64,000 bases of DNA from Listeria monocytogenes (GCF_041765605.1 NZ_CP168900.1:124001-188000), one strand, 5' to 3'. Shown: positions 12,391 through 21,371, numbered from the stretch's first letter. Made by a program: numbers and translations. Notes: generated from the sequence alone by a model not told the origin.

Positions 12391-13302
12391 ATGGCAGAAA
12401 AAATCGAATTATCAAAGAGAGACCGTCTACGCGTAGCATGGCGCTCTACGTTCATTCAAGGTTCATGGAACTACGAACGTATGCAAAATGGTGGCTGGGC
12501 ATTCTCTATGATTCCCGCTATTAAAAAATTATATAAAACAAAAGAAGATCGTTCATCTGCATTAAAACGTCACTTAGAATTCTTTAATACACATCCATAT
12601 ATTGCATCTCCAATTCTTGGGGTAACACTTGCACTGGAAGAAGAACGTGCAAATGGAGCAGAAGTTGATGATGTAGCAATTCAAGGGGTTAAAGTTGGTA
12701 TGATGGGACCTCTAGCTGGTGTTGGTGATCCAGTATTCTGGTTTACAATTCGTCCAATGTTAGGTGCATTAGGTGCTTCTCTTGCCTTGAGTGGAAACAT
12801 TCTTGGACCTATCTTATTCTTCGTTGCTTGGAACGTAATCCGTTGGGGCTTCATGTGGTATACACAAGAATTCGGCTACAAAGCTGGTTCTAAAATCACT
12901 GATGACCTTTCTGGTGGATTACTACAAGACATTACAAAAGGTGCTTCGATACTCGGGATGTTCGTCCTCGCCGCCTTGGTGCAGAGATGGGTAAATATCC
13001 AGTTTGCGCCAATTATCTCGAAAGTTAAACTTGATGAAGGTGCGTATATTGATTGGAGTCATCTTCCACAAGGTGCACAAGGTATTAAAACTGCTTTAGA
13101 ACAACAACAAGCAGGTTTAGCTCTTTCTGAAATTAAAGTAACAACCTTGCAAAATAACTTGGATAACTTAATCCCAGGACTTGCAGCAGTTGCTCTTACA
13201 TTCCTATGTATGTGGTTACTTAAGAAAAAAATCAGCCCAATTATCATCATTCTAGGTCTATTCGTAGTTGGTATAGTTGGTCACTTAATCGGGCTTCTGT
13301 AA
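12391..13302 (+). CDS. mptD: Mannose-family PTS EIID permease
   Basis: 303 residues. Hallmarks of EIID-Man are the soluble N-terminal part (LRVAWRSTFIQGSWNYERMQ, FFNTHPYIASPILGV), the GMMGPLAGVGDPVFW signature near residue 108, and hydrophobic helices at the end. AGGAGGAG lies upstream and 21 bp separate it from mptC. Together with MptC it moves mannose or glucose across the membrane while MptA phosphorylates it. Confidence 0.97.
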   Translation: MAEKIELSKRDRLRVAWRSTFIQGSWNYERMQNGGWAFSMIPAIKKLYKTKEDRSSALKRHLEFFNTHPYIASPILGVTLALEEERANGAEVDDVAIQGVKVGMMGPLAGVGDPVFWFTIRPMLGALGASLALSGNILGPILFFVAWNVIRWGFMWYTQEFGYKAGSKITDDLSGGLLQDITKGASILGMFVLAALVQRWVNIQFAPIISKVKLDEGAYIDWSHLPQGAQGIKTALEQQQAGLALSEIKVTTLQNNLDNLIPGLAAVALTFLCMWLLKKKISPIIIILGLFVVGIVGHLIGLL

Positions 13303-13314
13303 AAATAAGCTGAT

Positions 13315-13354
13315 CGAAAAGAGGCTGGTGCAATATTCACCGAGCCTCTTTTCG
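13315..13354 (+). terminator. Terminator of the mpt operon
   Basis: CGAAAAGAGGCT (13315-13326) and AGCCTCTTTTCG (13343-13354) are perfectly complementary with an inner GGTG/CACC extension. It ends in TTTCGTTT. Confidence 0.85.
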
Positions 13355-13363
13355 TTTAGATAT

Positions 13364-13392
13364 ATGACACAGATAAACGAATACGGTATAAT
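13364..13392 (+). promoter_or_regulatory. Promoter of the DUF956 gene
   Basis: ATGACA (13364-13369), 17-bp spacer, TATAAT (13387-13392): a good sigma-A promoter, 37 bp before the chosen TTG start. The gene is thus expressed separately from the sigma-54 mpt operon. Confidence 0.7.
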
Positions 13393-13428
13393 AAACAAAA
13401 CAAGCGAAAAGAAATGGAGCGAATACAG

Positions 13429-13818
13429 TTGGTTCAATCGATTAATACAAAGGTAGACTTAACAATAGATGCCACCGCGTATACTGGACTTACAGATTAC
13501 GGGAAAATTATGATTGGCGACAAAGGTTTTGAATTTTTTAACTCACGTGATGTGCGTAAATTCGTCCAAATCCCTTGGGAAGAAGTAGACCAAGTTATCG
13601 TATCCGTTATGCTAAAAGGTAAGTGGATCCCTCGCTACGCCATTAAAACAAAGCGCAACGGCACATACACATTTGCTTCTAAAAAGCCTAAAGAAGTTTT
13701 ACGTAAAATAAGAGTTTATGTCGACCCAGCCAATATGGTGAGCTCGCTAAGTTTCTTTGATGTTATGAAGCGCTCGTTTCGGTCGATATTTAGCAAGAAG
13801 AAAAACAAAAATAAATAA
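13429..13818 (+). CDS. DUF956 family protein (mannose-PTS-associated)
   Basis: 129 residues from TTG at 13429, chosen because GGAG lies 9 bp upstream. An in-frame ATG at 13414 would add five residues but has no ribosome site. The sequence (VDLTIDATAYTGL, IMIGDKGFEFFN, IPWEEVDQVIVSV) fits DUF956, a small protein commonly found next to mannose PTS operons in Firmicutes and sometimes called ManO. The C-terminus is very basic (SIFSKKKNKNK). It is probably cytosolic. Its function is not established; association with PTS control is by neighbourhood. Confidence 0.8.
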   Translation: MVQSINTKVDLTIDATAYTGLTDYGKIMIGDKGFEFFNSRDVRKFVQIPWEEVDQVIVSVMLKGKWIPRYAIKTKRNGTYTFASKKPKEVLRKIRVYVDPANMVSSLSFFDVMKRSFRSIFSKKKNKNK

Positions 13819-13833
13819 GCCGATTTATACCGA

Positions 13834-13872
13834 AAAGCTTCAATGGACTTATGTCTGTTGATGCTTTTTTTC
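13834..13872 (+). terminator. Terminator after DUF956
   Basis: AAAGCTTCAA and TTGATGCTTT pair with one mismatch, followed by a T-run. Confidence 0.6.
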
Positions 13873-13951
13873 GTACATAATAATTGAACAAACAGCACAT
13901 TTTGGTACAATAGAAAGTGAAATCAAAAGTAAACGAAGGAGGAACACCAAC

Positions 13952-14302
13952 ATGAAAAAACCAAGAATCTACACGATGTCATTCGCTAGTGTATACCCTC
14001 TTTACATACAAAAAGCGGAGAAAAAAGACCGCACAAAAGAAGAAGTAGATGAAATTATTTTTTGGCTAACCGGTTATGATCAAGATTCTTTGCAACAAGC
14101 AATCGACCAAGCAATTGATTTCGAGACCTTCTTTGCTGAAGCGCCGAAAATGAATCCCAATGCATCTTTAATCACCGGAGTTATTTGTGGCTACCGAGTG
14201 GAAGAAATTGAAGATAAACTAATGCAGCAAATTCGTTATTTGGATAAATTGGTGGATGAACTTGCAAAAGGAAAGAAAATGGAGAAGATTTTAAGGAAAT
14301 AA
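13952..14302 (+). CDS. DUF2200 family protein
   Basis: 116 residues, soluble. The phrases [23 protein letters not shown] and [21 protein letters not shown] match DUF2200, a small bacterial family of unknown function. GAAGGAGGA lies upstream of the ATG. It is monocistronic, with a strong hairpin after the stop. No catalytic motif can be pointed to. Confidence 0.82.
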   Translation: MKKPRIYTMSFASVYPLYIQKAEKKDRTKEEVDEIIFWLTGYDQDSLQQAIDQAIDFETFFAEAPKMNPNASLITGVICGYRVEEIEDKLMQQIRYLDKLVDELAKGKKMEKILRK

Positions 14303-14304
14303 GT

Positions 14305-14338
14305 AAAAAGCAGCCAGATTTGGATGGCTGCTTTTTTA
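14305..14338 (+). terminator. Bidirectional terminator
   Basis: AAAAAGCAGCCA and TGGCTGCTTTTTT flank an 8-nt loop. It serves DUF2200 on the + strand and, through its A-run, the convergent gene on the - strand. Confidence 0.88.
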
Positions 14339-14342
14339 TTGC

Positions 14343-15887
14343 TTAGCTTCTGGAGACTTTCTTTTTTAAATTTGCTAGAGAGTTCGCTACTTTTAAAGTA
14401 GTTTTTACAGATTTTCGGTTTAATGTTCCTTGATAATGTCTGATTTTATTAGTTAGTTCGTGATTTTTATTAATCGTCAACTGTAATTTTTGTTTAGTAT
14501 CTGTCAGTTGTTTTTCTAATTGCTGATTTTTTTCTTGTGTTTCAGTAATTTTTTGTTGGTATTTTTTGTTTTGTTCAGAAGTTGTTTTTTTCAGTTGGGT
14601 AAGTTGGTTATTTACGAGATTGACGCGGTATCTTGTGCTAAAATCATGTCTTTCTTTTAATAAATTGGTGGAGATTTTTACTCGGTTTAGCATTTCTTGA
14701 GGGTTTAATATGGAAATGGGGTCTGGACTTGTTGGGAAAGTAATGGAGTTTATAAGTTCATCCATGGGAGCTGATTTTCTGTTTTTATCGTGTTTATAGA
14801 TATGATTGAGACCATTAGTATCTAAGAAATCAATATAATTATCAAAATTTCTTGCTTGGACTTTTTCGGCTGATTTCAGGTCCACTTTAGTTAGTAATTC
14901 TTGGAGGTTGTTGGTTTTTTCTAATTCATCGATGGTTACGTGAGGAAGCGCATGGTAGGAGGCTAGTTCACGCATTCTGGCATCTTGTACGAAAGAAATA
15001 TTAGGTGTTCCGACTATTGTTGGAATGACGTTTCCATGTAGGCGAGAGCCAATGCTAAAATCAACTTTCTTCACAAAATCGAACCAACTAGGCATGCTAG
15101 TGAAATATTTTACTCGACCTTCTTGATAATACTTATGTTGGATATTTGTTGGGTAGCCATTGATATCACTAGAGATATCTGGACCGCCGGCATACATTAA
15201 ATGGAATTCGTCTAGGTGTTGAGGGATAAAGTGATAGTCTTTATATGTAGTAATCATGTTGTTAAGGAAATTGATAGCTATTTCTGAAGATGTTGGGGAT
15301 GCATTAATAGCGATGGTGGATTGATCTGTTAAGTGAAAATCTCTTATTTTTATTTCTCGTCCGAATGTATAAAGGGACGGACAACCAATTACTCGGAAGT
15401 CAAGTTCTGCGTTAAATCCTAGTTTTTTTAAATAATCTGCAGTAATTTGTCCTCGAACCCCAATTTGAGCTGATTTTTCTAGGACTGCTTTAACAAAGTT
15501 AGTAACATCTTCATCAAAAGAAAAACCTTCGTCTAGTTGTGGTTCGTAATTCGCTCTTAACCCGACGCCTGTTACGATGACTGGGATTTTTAATTTGCGA
15601 ATGAGTTGGGTGTAATTGCGGAGTACTGGCCTAAAGTCGTCTCGAAATGCGTCAGCTAAAGGCATAACATAGAGGTCGTAATTTTCATTGATTTTTTCTG
15701 CGAGATTGGGGTTAGATGAAAGACCGTCAGCATGTATTTCTACATCATCATTCCACAAAGCTCGATAAATGCTATATTGATACGCAAGATTACCATTGTT
15801 AAACCCGGTTCGATCCTTTAAATAGATGTCTTCCGGCGTGTAGACATTGGTCGGTCGCATACCCGATCTAATGAGTATTCGCTTCAC
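14343..15887 (-). CDS. Polysaccharide pyruvyl-transferase-like protein with C-terminal coiled coil
   Basis: 514 residues, GTG start with AAGGA upstream. The N-terminal 370 residues fit the polysaccharide pyruvyl transferase fold (PF04230): FNNGNLAYQYSIYRALWND, IPVIVTGVGLRANYE, and SIGSRLHGNVIPTI with the conserved R-x-H-G. Members add a ketal pyruvate from PEP to wall or capsule sugars. The C-terminal part from about 400 onward is a long Gln/Lys-rich heptad coiled coil (QNKKYQQKITETQEKNQQLE), then a basic tail, suggesting oligomerisation or membrane association. It has no sugar-gene neighbours, so the substrate is unknown. Confidence 0.75.
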   Translation of the reverse strand: MKRILIRSGMRPTNVYTPEDIYLKDRTGFNNGNLAYQYSIYRALWNDDVEIHADGLSSNPNLAEKINENYDLYVMPLADAFRDDFRPVLRNYTQLIRKLKIPVIVTGVGLRANYEPQLDEGFSFDEDVTNFVKAVLEKSAQIGVRGQITADYLKKLGFNAELDFRVIGCPSLYTFGREIKIRDFHLTDQSTIAINASPTSSEIAINFLNNMITTYKDYHFIPQHLDEFHLMYAGGPDISSDINGYPTNIQHKYYQEGRVKYFTSMPSWFDFVKKVDFSIGSRLHGNVIPTIVGTPNISFVQDARMRELASYHALPHVTIDELEKTNNLQELLTKVDLKSAEKVQARNFDNYIDFLDTNGLNHIYKHDKNRKSAPMDELINSITFPTSPDPISILNPQEMLNRVKISTNLLKERHDFSTRYRVNLVNNQLTQLKKTTSEQNKKYQQKITETQEKNQQLEKQLTDTKQKLQLTINKNHELTNKIRHYQGTLNRKSVKTTLKVANSLANLKKKVSRS

Positions 15888-15974
15888 TAAAAAACCACAT
15901 CCTTAAGTAAGTTAATATTTAAAGTATATCAAAATATTAACCTGGTTAACAATTTTAAAGATGAAATTCATGGT

Positions 15975-16268
15975 TTATTTGTGATTATGTTTACATGCAT
16001 CAAAGAAGTAGCCGATTTCTTCCACTAATGCTTCATTCACCGAATAAATATGCGTTGTTCCTTCCTTTCTTAAATTAATCAGTTTGGCTTCTTTAAGCAG
16101 TTTAATGTGGTGTGACATGGTAGATTTGGAGATATTGTAAGTTGTGCCAGAGAAGCGTTTTTCTTTGCTTTTCAGTAAACATAGGAAAATATCAAGACGA
16201 ATTGGATCGCTTAGGGCTTGGAAAATTAATAATAAATCTGATTTTGAGAGCTCTTTTAATTTTTTCAT
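15975..16268 (-). CDS. ArsR-family winged-helix repressor
   Basis: 97 residues. It has the ArsR signature ALSDPIRLDIFLCLL, recognition helix region STMSHHIKLLKEAKLI and wing RKEGTTHIYSV. The metal-binding ELCVCDL motif of arsenical sensors is absent; KSKEKRFSGTTYNIS stands there, so it probably senses something else, such as an oxidant or a small organic molecule. It is divergent from a monooxygenase/nitroreductase pair, with a perfect dyad between them that is likely its operator. Confidence 0.88.
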   Translation of the reverse strand: MKKLKELSKSDLLLIFQALSDPIRLDIFLCLLKSKEKRFSGTTYNISKSTMSHHIKLLKEAKLINLRKEGTTHIYSVNEALVEEIGYFFDACKHNHK

Positions 16269-16298
16269 ACAAATATCATATCATAACTTACATTTTAA

Positions 16299-16327
16299 TT
16301 GCGCGGAACTTGCTGCTATGTTATATT
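16299..16327 (+). promoter_or_regulatory. Promoter of the monooxygenase-nitroreductase operon
   Basis: TTGCGC (16299-16304), 17-bp spacer, TATATT (16322-16327). The dyad begins four bases downstream, so a bound repressor would cover the start point. Confidence 0.55.
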
Positions 16328-16330
16328 ATG

Positions 16331-16354
16331 ATAGTTCGAAAATAATCGAACTAT
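16331..16354. promoter_or_regulatory. Perfect dyad, probable ArsR operator
   Basis: ATAGTTCGA (16331-16339), spacer AAATAA, TCGAACTAT (16346-16354): nine perfect base pairs per arm. It lies between the divergent ArsR gene and the oxidoreductase genes, immediately after the -10 box of the latter. Confidence 0.75.
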
Positions 16355-16379
16355 TAAATCTGAAAGAAGTTGTTGGGAA

Positions 16380-16670
16380 ATGTTGCATATTGAAGCGCAA
16401 ATTACGGTCAAAAAAGAACAAACCGAAGCTTTTTTGCAGGCGGCTAAGGAAGTTATTGCTGCATCAAGAGCAGAAGCTGGGAATCATGGTTATGAATTAG
16501 TGCAATCAACGGAAAACGAAACAGTTTTTTATATGTTAGAAAAATGGGCGGATATGGCTGCCATTCAACAACACAACGACAGCGAGCATTTCAAAAAATT
16601 CCAGAAATTGGCTGCTGATTTTGTTGCTAACGAACTTGAAATTTCAGTATTAACGCCACTTGCGCGATAA
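16380..16670 (+). CDS. Antibiotic biosynthesis monooxygenase (ABM) domain protein
   Basis: 96 residues, a single ABM ferredoxin-like fold. It starts MLHIEAQITVKKEQTEAFLQA and has the family patterns AGNHGYEL, FYMLEKWADMAAIQQHNDSEHF and ELEISVLTPL. Such small proteins are cofactor-free oxygenases acting on quinones or quinol-like compounds (YdhR/YgiN type). The nitroreductase follows 13 bp later, so the two probably act on the same electrophile, such as quinones or nitro-compounds. The ribosome site before the ATG is weak (GAAAGAAG). Confidence 0.85.
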   Translation: MLHIEAQITVKKEQTEAFLQAAKEVIAASRAEAGNHGYELVQSTENETVFYMLEKWADMAAIQQHNDSEHFKKFQKLAADFVANELEISVLTPLAR

Positions 16671-16683
16671 GGAGGATCATAAT

Positions 16684-17316
16684 ATGACTTATGTAAATAA
16701 TGATTTTGAAGACTTAATGAAAAACCGCCGCTCAATTCGAGAATACGATGAAACGGTGAAAATTAGCCAAGAAGAAATGAAAGCTATTCTAGAGGACGCG
16801 GTAACGGCTCCTTCTTCTGTAAACATGCAACCATGGCGTTTTGTGGTCGTGGAAAGTGATGCGGGTAAAGAAAAATTAAGCTCGTTAGTTCGCTTTAATA
16901 CACGTCAAAATGAATCTTCTTCCGCGATGATTTTAGTTTTTGGTGACTTAGAGAATTTTGAAAACGGTGAAAAAATTTACGGAGAATCAGTTGAACGGGG
17001 CTTGATGCCGGCAGAAGTGAAAGAACAACAAATGGCTAAATTAAGCCAGTACTTTGCTTCCATTCCGCGCTCAGAAGCTGAACGTGTCGTCCTTATTGAT
17101 GGTGGGATTGTGGCAATGCAATTAATGTTAGTTGCTCGGGCGCATGGTTATGATACAAATCCAATTGGTGGTTTTGAACGTACGGAAGTTGCTGAGGCCT
17201 TCAATATGGATCCAGAGCGTTATGTACCGGTTATGATTGTTTCTATCGGTAAAGCTAAAAATTCTGGCTACCAGTCTTATCGATTACCGATTACGGATGT
17301 TACGACTTTTGCTTAA
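16684..17316 (+). CDS. Nitroreductase family FMN oxidoreductase
   Basis: 210 residues from ATG 16684, which has AAGGAGG 8 bp upstream; a TTG at 16660 inside the previous gene lacks such a site. FMN-binding motifs are NRRSIREYD (about 15-23) and APSSVNMQPWRFVVVES (about 48-64), with a GG.E-type segment (PIGGFERTEVAEAFNM) near the end. It would reduce nitro-aromatics or quinones with NAD(P)H in the cytosol. It is co-transcribed with the ABM gene, probably under the divergent ArsR regulator. Confidence 0.93.
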   Translation: MTYVNNDFEDLMKNRRSIREYDETVKISQEEMKAILEDAVTAPSSVNMQPWRFVVVESDAGKEKLSSLVRFNTRQNESSSAMILVFGDLENFENGEKIYGESVERGLMPAEVKEQQMAKLSQYFASIPRSEAERVVLIDGGIVAMQLMLVARAHGYDTNPIGGFERTEVAEAFNMDPERYVPVMIVSIGKAKNSGYQSYRLPITDVTTFA

Positions 17317-17323
17317 AAGAGGG

Positions 17324-17358
17324 CAAGGAAATAGCTGCTATTTCCTTGTTCTTTTTTT
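17324..17358 (+). terminator. Terminator after the nitroreductase
   Basis: CAAGGAAATAGC and GCTATTTCCTTG form a tight hairpin followed by TTCTTTTTTT. Confidence 0.85.
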
Positions 17359-17411
17359 GTTCCTTTCTTGGTATAATTAAAATAACATACAGCCAAGGAG
17401 GAGAAGCAACT

Positions 17412-17783
17412 GTGACTATCAAAATAACTCGTAAAACTGGAATTGGCAGCGGTATTACTCCGGTGAAAATTAGAATCGAAAATGAAGAAATTGTAAAACT
17501 CGACAATCATCAGTCTCATTTTTTTATGCCTAAGATGGAGAAAACAAAGGTTTGCGTGACTGATTGGTTTTATGGGAGTCAGGAAGCGGTTTTGGAAAAT
17601 AGTAATGATGTTATTGTGCGGATTAACCGTAAAGCACTAATATTAAATTATTCAATGTTTCCATTTCTTTTTTTCGGGCTTTTGGCCACTAGTTGGGTGT
17701 CTACAGTCATTGCTTTAATCCTTTGTTTGGCATCCTTTTTTTATTCGCGAAAGGATTGGTTTGAATTTGTGAAAATTAAATAA
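17412..17783 (+). CDS. Hypothetical small membrane protein
   Basis: 123 residues from GTG 17412, chosen because CCAAGGAGGAG sits 8 bp upstream; an open frame extends further upstream but runs into the terminator. The N-terminal half is a soluble beta-rich part (VTIKITRKTGIGSGITPVKI). The C-terminal half has two hydrophobic helices (about residues 78-94 and 96-113) and ends in KDWFEFVKIK. TATAAT at 17372-17377 is a likely -10. I do not recognise a family; function unknown. Confidence 0.72.
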   Translation: MTIKITRKTGIGSGITPVKIRIENEEIVKLDNHQSHFFMPKMEKTKVCVTDWFYGSQEAVLENSNDVIVRINRKALILNYSMFPFLFFGLLATSWVSTVIALILCLASFFYSRKDWFEFVKIK

Positions 17784-18063
17784 TATTTAATCGATAGTAT
17801 GAGCGAAGTGCTTGTGCTATTTTTTTATCTGTGTAAGTTTTTATTCCATCTGTGTATCTTAGGAAGGGGTCTTAAACCGCATAATGACAGCGCTTTCTTT
17901 TGGCATGATAATTGCATGATATACAGATGCTCGGAATGAATCTTTAATCGGGGGGAGGAAATTAGAGAGAAGAACATTCGGGCAACCACACAAAAAGGGG
18001 TACAGAGAGACAAACTTAGAACTGCCGAAATGAGGTTTATAAATCAAAAATCGGGGTGAAGAG
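17784..18063 (+). promoter_or_regulatory. Long leader/promoter region of the chitinase, with a cre-like site
   Basis: 280 bp without a gene. TGACAGCGCTTTCT (17885-17898) resembles the CcpA cre consensus TGWAANCGNTNWCA with two mismatches. Beyond this I see no clear sigma-A promoter; the 3' part (GGGGGGAGGAAA at about 17950) is purine-rich leader. Carbon-catabolite control of chitinase would make sense but is inferred. Confidence 0.4.
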
Positions 18064-20346
18064 ATGAATAAGAAGATGAAAAAGCTTTTTAGTATTACTT
18101 CTGTTGTGTTGTTAGTTTTATCATTAGTGGTTGTATCAATTGGTGCACAGCCAAAACGGGCGAAAGCGGCTGAAAATGTACCACAGTATCGAAATGTTAT
18201 GTATTACGGTGATTGGTCGATTTGGGGAGGAGAAGGGAACTTTTATCCGAAAGATATTCCAGCTGATCAATTAACACATTTGAATTTTGCTTTTCTGGAT
18301 TTTAATAGTAATGGGGATTTAGTTTTTACTGATAAAGATGCTGCTGTTGGGGCGCCTGTTGGACAAGAGGGAGTTCAATGGGGCGGAGCAAATGCGGGCG
18401 TTTTGAATGCGATTCAAGATTTGCGCGCTCAAAATCCGAATTTGAAAATAGGGGTTTCGGTTGGTGGCTGGTCTAAGTCGGGAGATTTCTCGACAGTTGC
18501 AGCAGATCCAACAAAACGGGCTAACTTTGTGAAAAATGTGATGAAGTTTGTGAAATATACTAATATGGATTTTGTTGATTTGGACTGGGAATATCCTGCT
18601 TCGGTACGGGACGCTGACCTTGTTGATAATAAAAACGATGAAGGCACACCAAATGCAAAACCTGCGGATAAGCAAAACTTTATTACACTTTTACAAGATT
18701 TAAGAACTGCTTTGGATAAACAAGGCGTGGATATTAACAAGAAATACGAATTATCGGTTGCTTTACCAGCTGCAAAATCTACTTTAGAAAATGGGATTGA
18801 TGTAGCGAATTTATTTAAAGTAGTCGATTTTGCGAATGTGATGACGTATGACTTAAATGGTGCTTGGACACCGAATAGTGCGCATCATACAGCGCTTTAC
18901 GGCAATCCGAAAGATCCGAATTATGATAGTGGTTTTTCTGTCGACCAAACCGTTAAATACTTAAAAGAAAAGGGAGCAGTTTCGAATAAAATTGTTGTTG
19001 GGGCAGCATTTTATACTCGGGGCTGGAATAAAGTAGCTGCTGGAACGGATACGGCATTGCCAGGGCTTTTCCAAGCTGCTGAAAAAACGAATAAAGATGC
19101 GGATGGCTCGCTTACTTATGGGGCAAACAACGAAAACCCAATTAAAACTGGCGATGGGGGCCGTGCTGGCGGAGTTTGGGCGTATAGAAGTATTGATGCG
19201 CTAAAAGCTAAAACGCCAACATTGAAAGAATACTGGGATGATACTGCCAAGGCGCCGTATCTTTATAGTAAGGAAACTGGGGAGTTTTACACATATGACA
19301 ATACGCGTTCAATTGGCTATAAGGCACAGTATGTAAAAGATAATAATCTTGGTGGGATGATTTCTTGGATGCAGTCGCAGGATAAAACAACGACTTCAAC
19401 TAAGCGCGATGAACTTACGAAGGCTATTAAAACCGGATTGTTCGGTACAAGCGCAATCCCGCAAAACGCAATCACATATGCGAATTTAAATGTGGTAGCA
19501 ACTGTCAAACCTTATAGTGAAAATGGCGTCGGATACGAAATTACAATTACAAACAATGAAAAAGCGGATGAAACCAATGAAGTCTTGAAATCAACGGAGC
19601 TCTCTTTTGAAACAGTGAAATTACCTAAGTTTTATATTCCGGTAAAAGCAGGCGAAACGCTAACTGCTGGGGATTATAAAGCTGGGACAGTTACTACTTC
19701 AGGTGGCAATACAGTAGTTGATTTAGCTTCTGTATATGATGCACAGCAAATTCCGCAAGGCGCATCTTATACTTTCCGCTTAAAATCGAGTGCATCTAGT
19801 GTGGATGTAGCTAACATTTCTAAAATTGATTTAACACAACGGATGGTAAAATCGAGTGTCGAATTTGGTAAACAAACGATTTTTGGCGGGGGAACTGTTG
19901 TCCCTGATCCAAGTGACACAGAAGCGCCAACAGTACCAAAAGCACTCACATCTTCTAATGTAACCGATAAATCTGCTACTCTATCGTGGACAGCTTCAAC
20001 GGACAATAAAGCGGTGGCTGGATATAAAGTGTACCGAAATGGGACCGAAGTGGGCTCTGTTTCAGGAACTACTTTTACAGATAGTGGCTTAACTGCAAAA
20101 ACAGCGTACACTTACACAGTAAAAGCGTATGATGCGGCTGGGAATTTCTCGGCAGCAAGCTCGACCTTAACTGTGACAACGCTTGATGCGGCAACACCAC
20201 CAGCAACTCCAGCATGGGACGCTGCCAAAACGTACAATAAGGGAGACAGGGTTTCTTATAAAGGGAAAACATATGAAGCACAGTGGTGGACTCAAGGAAA
20301 TGAGCCAGGAGCTGAACAGTGGGGCCCTTGGTTATTAATAAATTAA
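18064..20346 (+). CDS. chiB: Secreted GH18 chitinase with FnIII and chitin-binding domains
   Basis: 760 residues. Signal peptide MNKKMKKLFSITSVVLL..., cleavage probably after AKA near residue 36. GH18 barrel about 45-460 with the catalytic D-x-x-D-x-D-x-E motif DFVDLDWE; the acid is Glu176. A linker domain follows (about 465-615), then one fibronectin III module (about 620-705, VPKALTSSNVTDKSATLSW) and a C-terminal CBM5/12 chitin-binding module (WDAAKTYNKGDRVSYKGKTY, WW.QGNEPG). It cleaves chitin outside the cell, and listerial chitinases are also reported to aid infection. GGGGTGAAGAG precedes the ATG. It is monocistronic with a strong terminator. Confidence 0.96.
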   Translation: MNKKMKKLFSITSVVLLVLSLVVVSIGAQPKRAKAAENVPQYRNVMYYGDWSIWGGEGNFYPKDIPADQLTHLNFAFLDFNSNGDLVFTDKDAAVGAPVGQEGVQWGGANAGVLNAIQDLRAQNPNLKIGVSVGGWSKSGDFSTVAADPTKRANFVKNVMKFVKYTNMDFVDLDWEYPASVRDADLVDNKNDEGTPNAKPADKQNFITLLQDLRTALDKQGVDINKKYELSVALPAAKSTLENGIDVANLFKVVDFANVMTYDLNGAWTPNSAHHTALYGNPKDPNYDSGFSVDQTVKYLKEKGAVSNKIVVGAAFYTRGWNKVAAGTDTALPGLFQAAEKTNKDADGSLTYGANNENPIKTGDGGRAGGVWAYRSIDALKAKTPTLKEYWDDTAKAPYLYSKETGEFYTYDNTRSIGYKAQYVKDNNLGGMISWMQSQDKTTTSTKRDELTKAIKTGLFGTSAIPQNAITYANLNVVATVKPYSENGVGYEITITNNEKADETNEVLKSTELSFETVKLPKFYIPVKAGETLTAGDYKAGTVTTSGGNTVVDLASVYDAQQIPQGASYTFRLKSSASSVDVANISKIDLTQRMVKSSVEFGKQTIFGGGTVVPDPSDTEAPTVPKALTSSNVTDKSATLSWTASTDNKAVAGYKVYRNGTEVGSVSGTTFTDSGLTAKTAYTYTVKAYDAAGNFSAASSTLTVTTLDAATPPATPAWDAAKTYNKGDRVSYKGKTYEAQWWTQGNEPGAEQWGPWLLIN

Positions 20347-20351
20347 TAGAC

Positions 20352-20388
20352 AAAAACAGAGATTCTTTCCGGAGAATCTCTGTTTTTA
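20352..20388 (+). terminator. Terminator of chiB
   Basis: AAAAACAGAGATTCT and AGAATCTCTGTTTTT with a 7-nt loop, then ATTTG. Confidence 0.88.
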
Positions 20389-20448
20389 TTTGAAAAACTA
20401 GCCAAACGTATTACAATGAATAAAAGCGACAAGAGAGGGTGCAGAGGA

Positions 20449-21351
20449 ATGTATTTTGTATACGATATTGGTGGAACTTTTGTTAAATTTGCGTTGATGG
20501 AAAATAACGGTACGGTGAAAATGAAAGATAAATTCCCTACAACTGCCAAAAGTGCAGAAGAACTTGTAGCTCAAATGGTCGAAAAGTGGCGCCCCTATAG
20601 GACAGAAGTGAAGGGCATTGCTGTGAGTTGTCCGGGCGTGGTAGATACGGAAAAAGGCGTGATTTACCAAGGTGGCTCGCTATTATTTATGCATGAGAAA
20701 AATTTGGCTGAAATGTTAGCGCGTGAATGTCATGTTCCCGTTGTCTTGCAAAATGATGCGAAGAGTGCGGCTTTAGCGGAACTTTGGTTAGGTGTGGCAA
20801 AAAATGTACATAGCGCGGCGATTTTAACGCTTGGAAGTGGCGTTGGTGGCGGAATTATTATGGATGGTAAATTACAATCTGGTTATCATTTGATGGCGGG
20901 AGAAGTTAGTTTTATGGAGACTTCTTTTGATACGAAGAAATTGCGAGGTACATTCTTTGGAAGAACTGGATCAGCGGTGGAGTTAATTAAGCGCATTGCA
21001 TCAAAGAAGAATTTACCCAATAAAAAAGACGGTGAGCACGTTTTCGAATTAATTAACCAAGGTGATGAAGAAGCGAATGCTATTTTTGATGCGTATATTT
21101 ATGAATTAGCATCTCAAATTTTAAATATCCAGTATTTGATTGATCCGGAAATTATTGCAATTGGTGGTGGCATTAGCGCCCAACCGGTTGTTGTTGAAAG
21201 GCTAAATGAGGCTGTCGCAGAAATAAAAGCAGCTAATCCTTATCATGCCGCACAACCGAAAATCGTCACTTGTCATTTCCAAAATGATGCGAATTTGTAC
21301 GGAGCATTGTATAATTTCTTTTTACAAATGGATGCGCAAAATAAAAGGTAA
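20449..21351 (+). CDS. ROK-family sugar kinase
   Basis: 300 residues from ATG 20449, selected because AGAGAGGG lies 9 bp upstream; an ATG at 20416 would add 11 residues without a ribosome site. The phosphate loop YDIGGTFVKFAL (DIGGT at 6-10), second phosphate motif LTLGSGVGGGIIMDG and C-terminal AIGGGIS identify a ROK kinase. The zinc-binding CxCGxxGCxE motif is missing; MAGEVSFMETS stands in its place, as in BglK-like members. It should phosphorylate a hexose or glycoside in the cytosol. Standing after chitinase, an amino-sugar substrate is tempting but not shown. Confidence 0.88.
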   Translation: MYFVYDIGGTFVKFALMENNGTVKMKDKFPTTAKSAEELVAQMVEKWRPYRTEVKGIAVSCPGVVDTEKGVIYQGGSLLFMHEKNLAEMLARECHVPVVLQNDAKSAALAELWLGVAKNVHSAAILTLGSGVGGGIIMDGKLQSGYHLMAGEVSFMETSFDTKKLRGTFFGRTGSAVELIKRIASKKNLPNKKDGEHVFELINQGDEEANAIFDAYIYELASQILNIQYLIDPEIIAIGGGISAQPVVVERLNEAVAEIKAANPYHAAQPKIVTCHFQNDANLYGALYNFFLQMDAQNKR

Positions 21352-21371
21352 CTAGAATCTCTAGTTACCTT
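21343..21371. terminator. Bidirectional terminator between ROK kinase and ABC exporter
   Basis: AAAGGTAACTAGA and TCTAGTTACCTTT flank a 3-nt loop, with T-runs on both strands. The kinase stop codon is inside the left arm. Confidence 0.85.
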
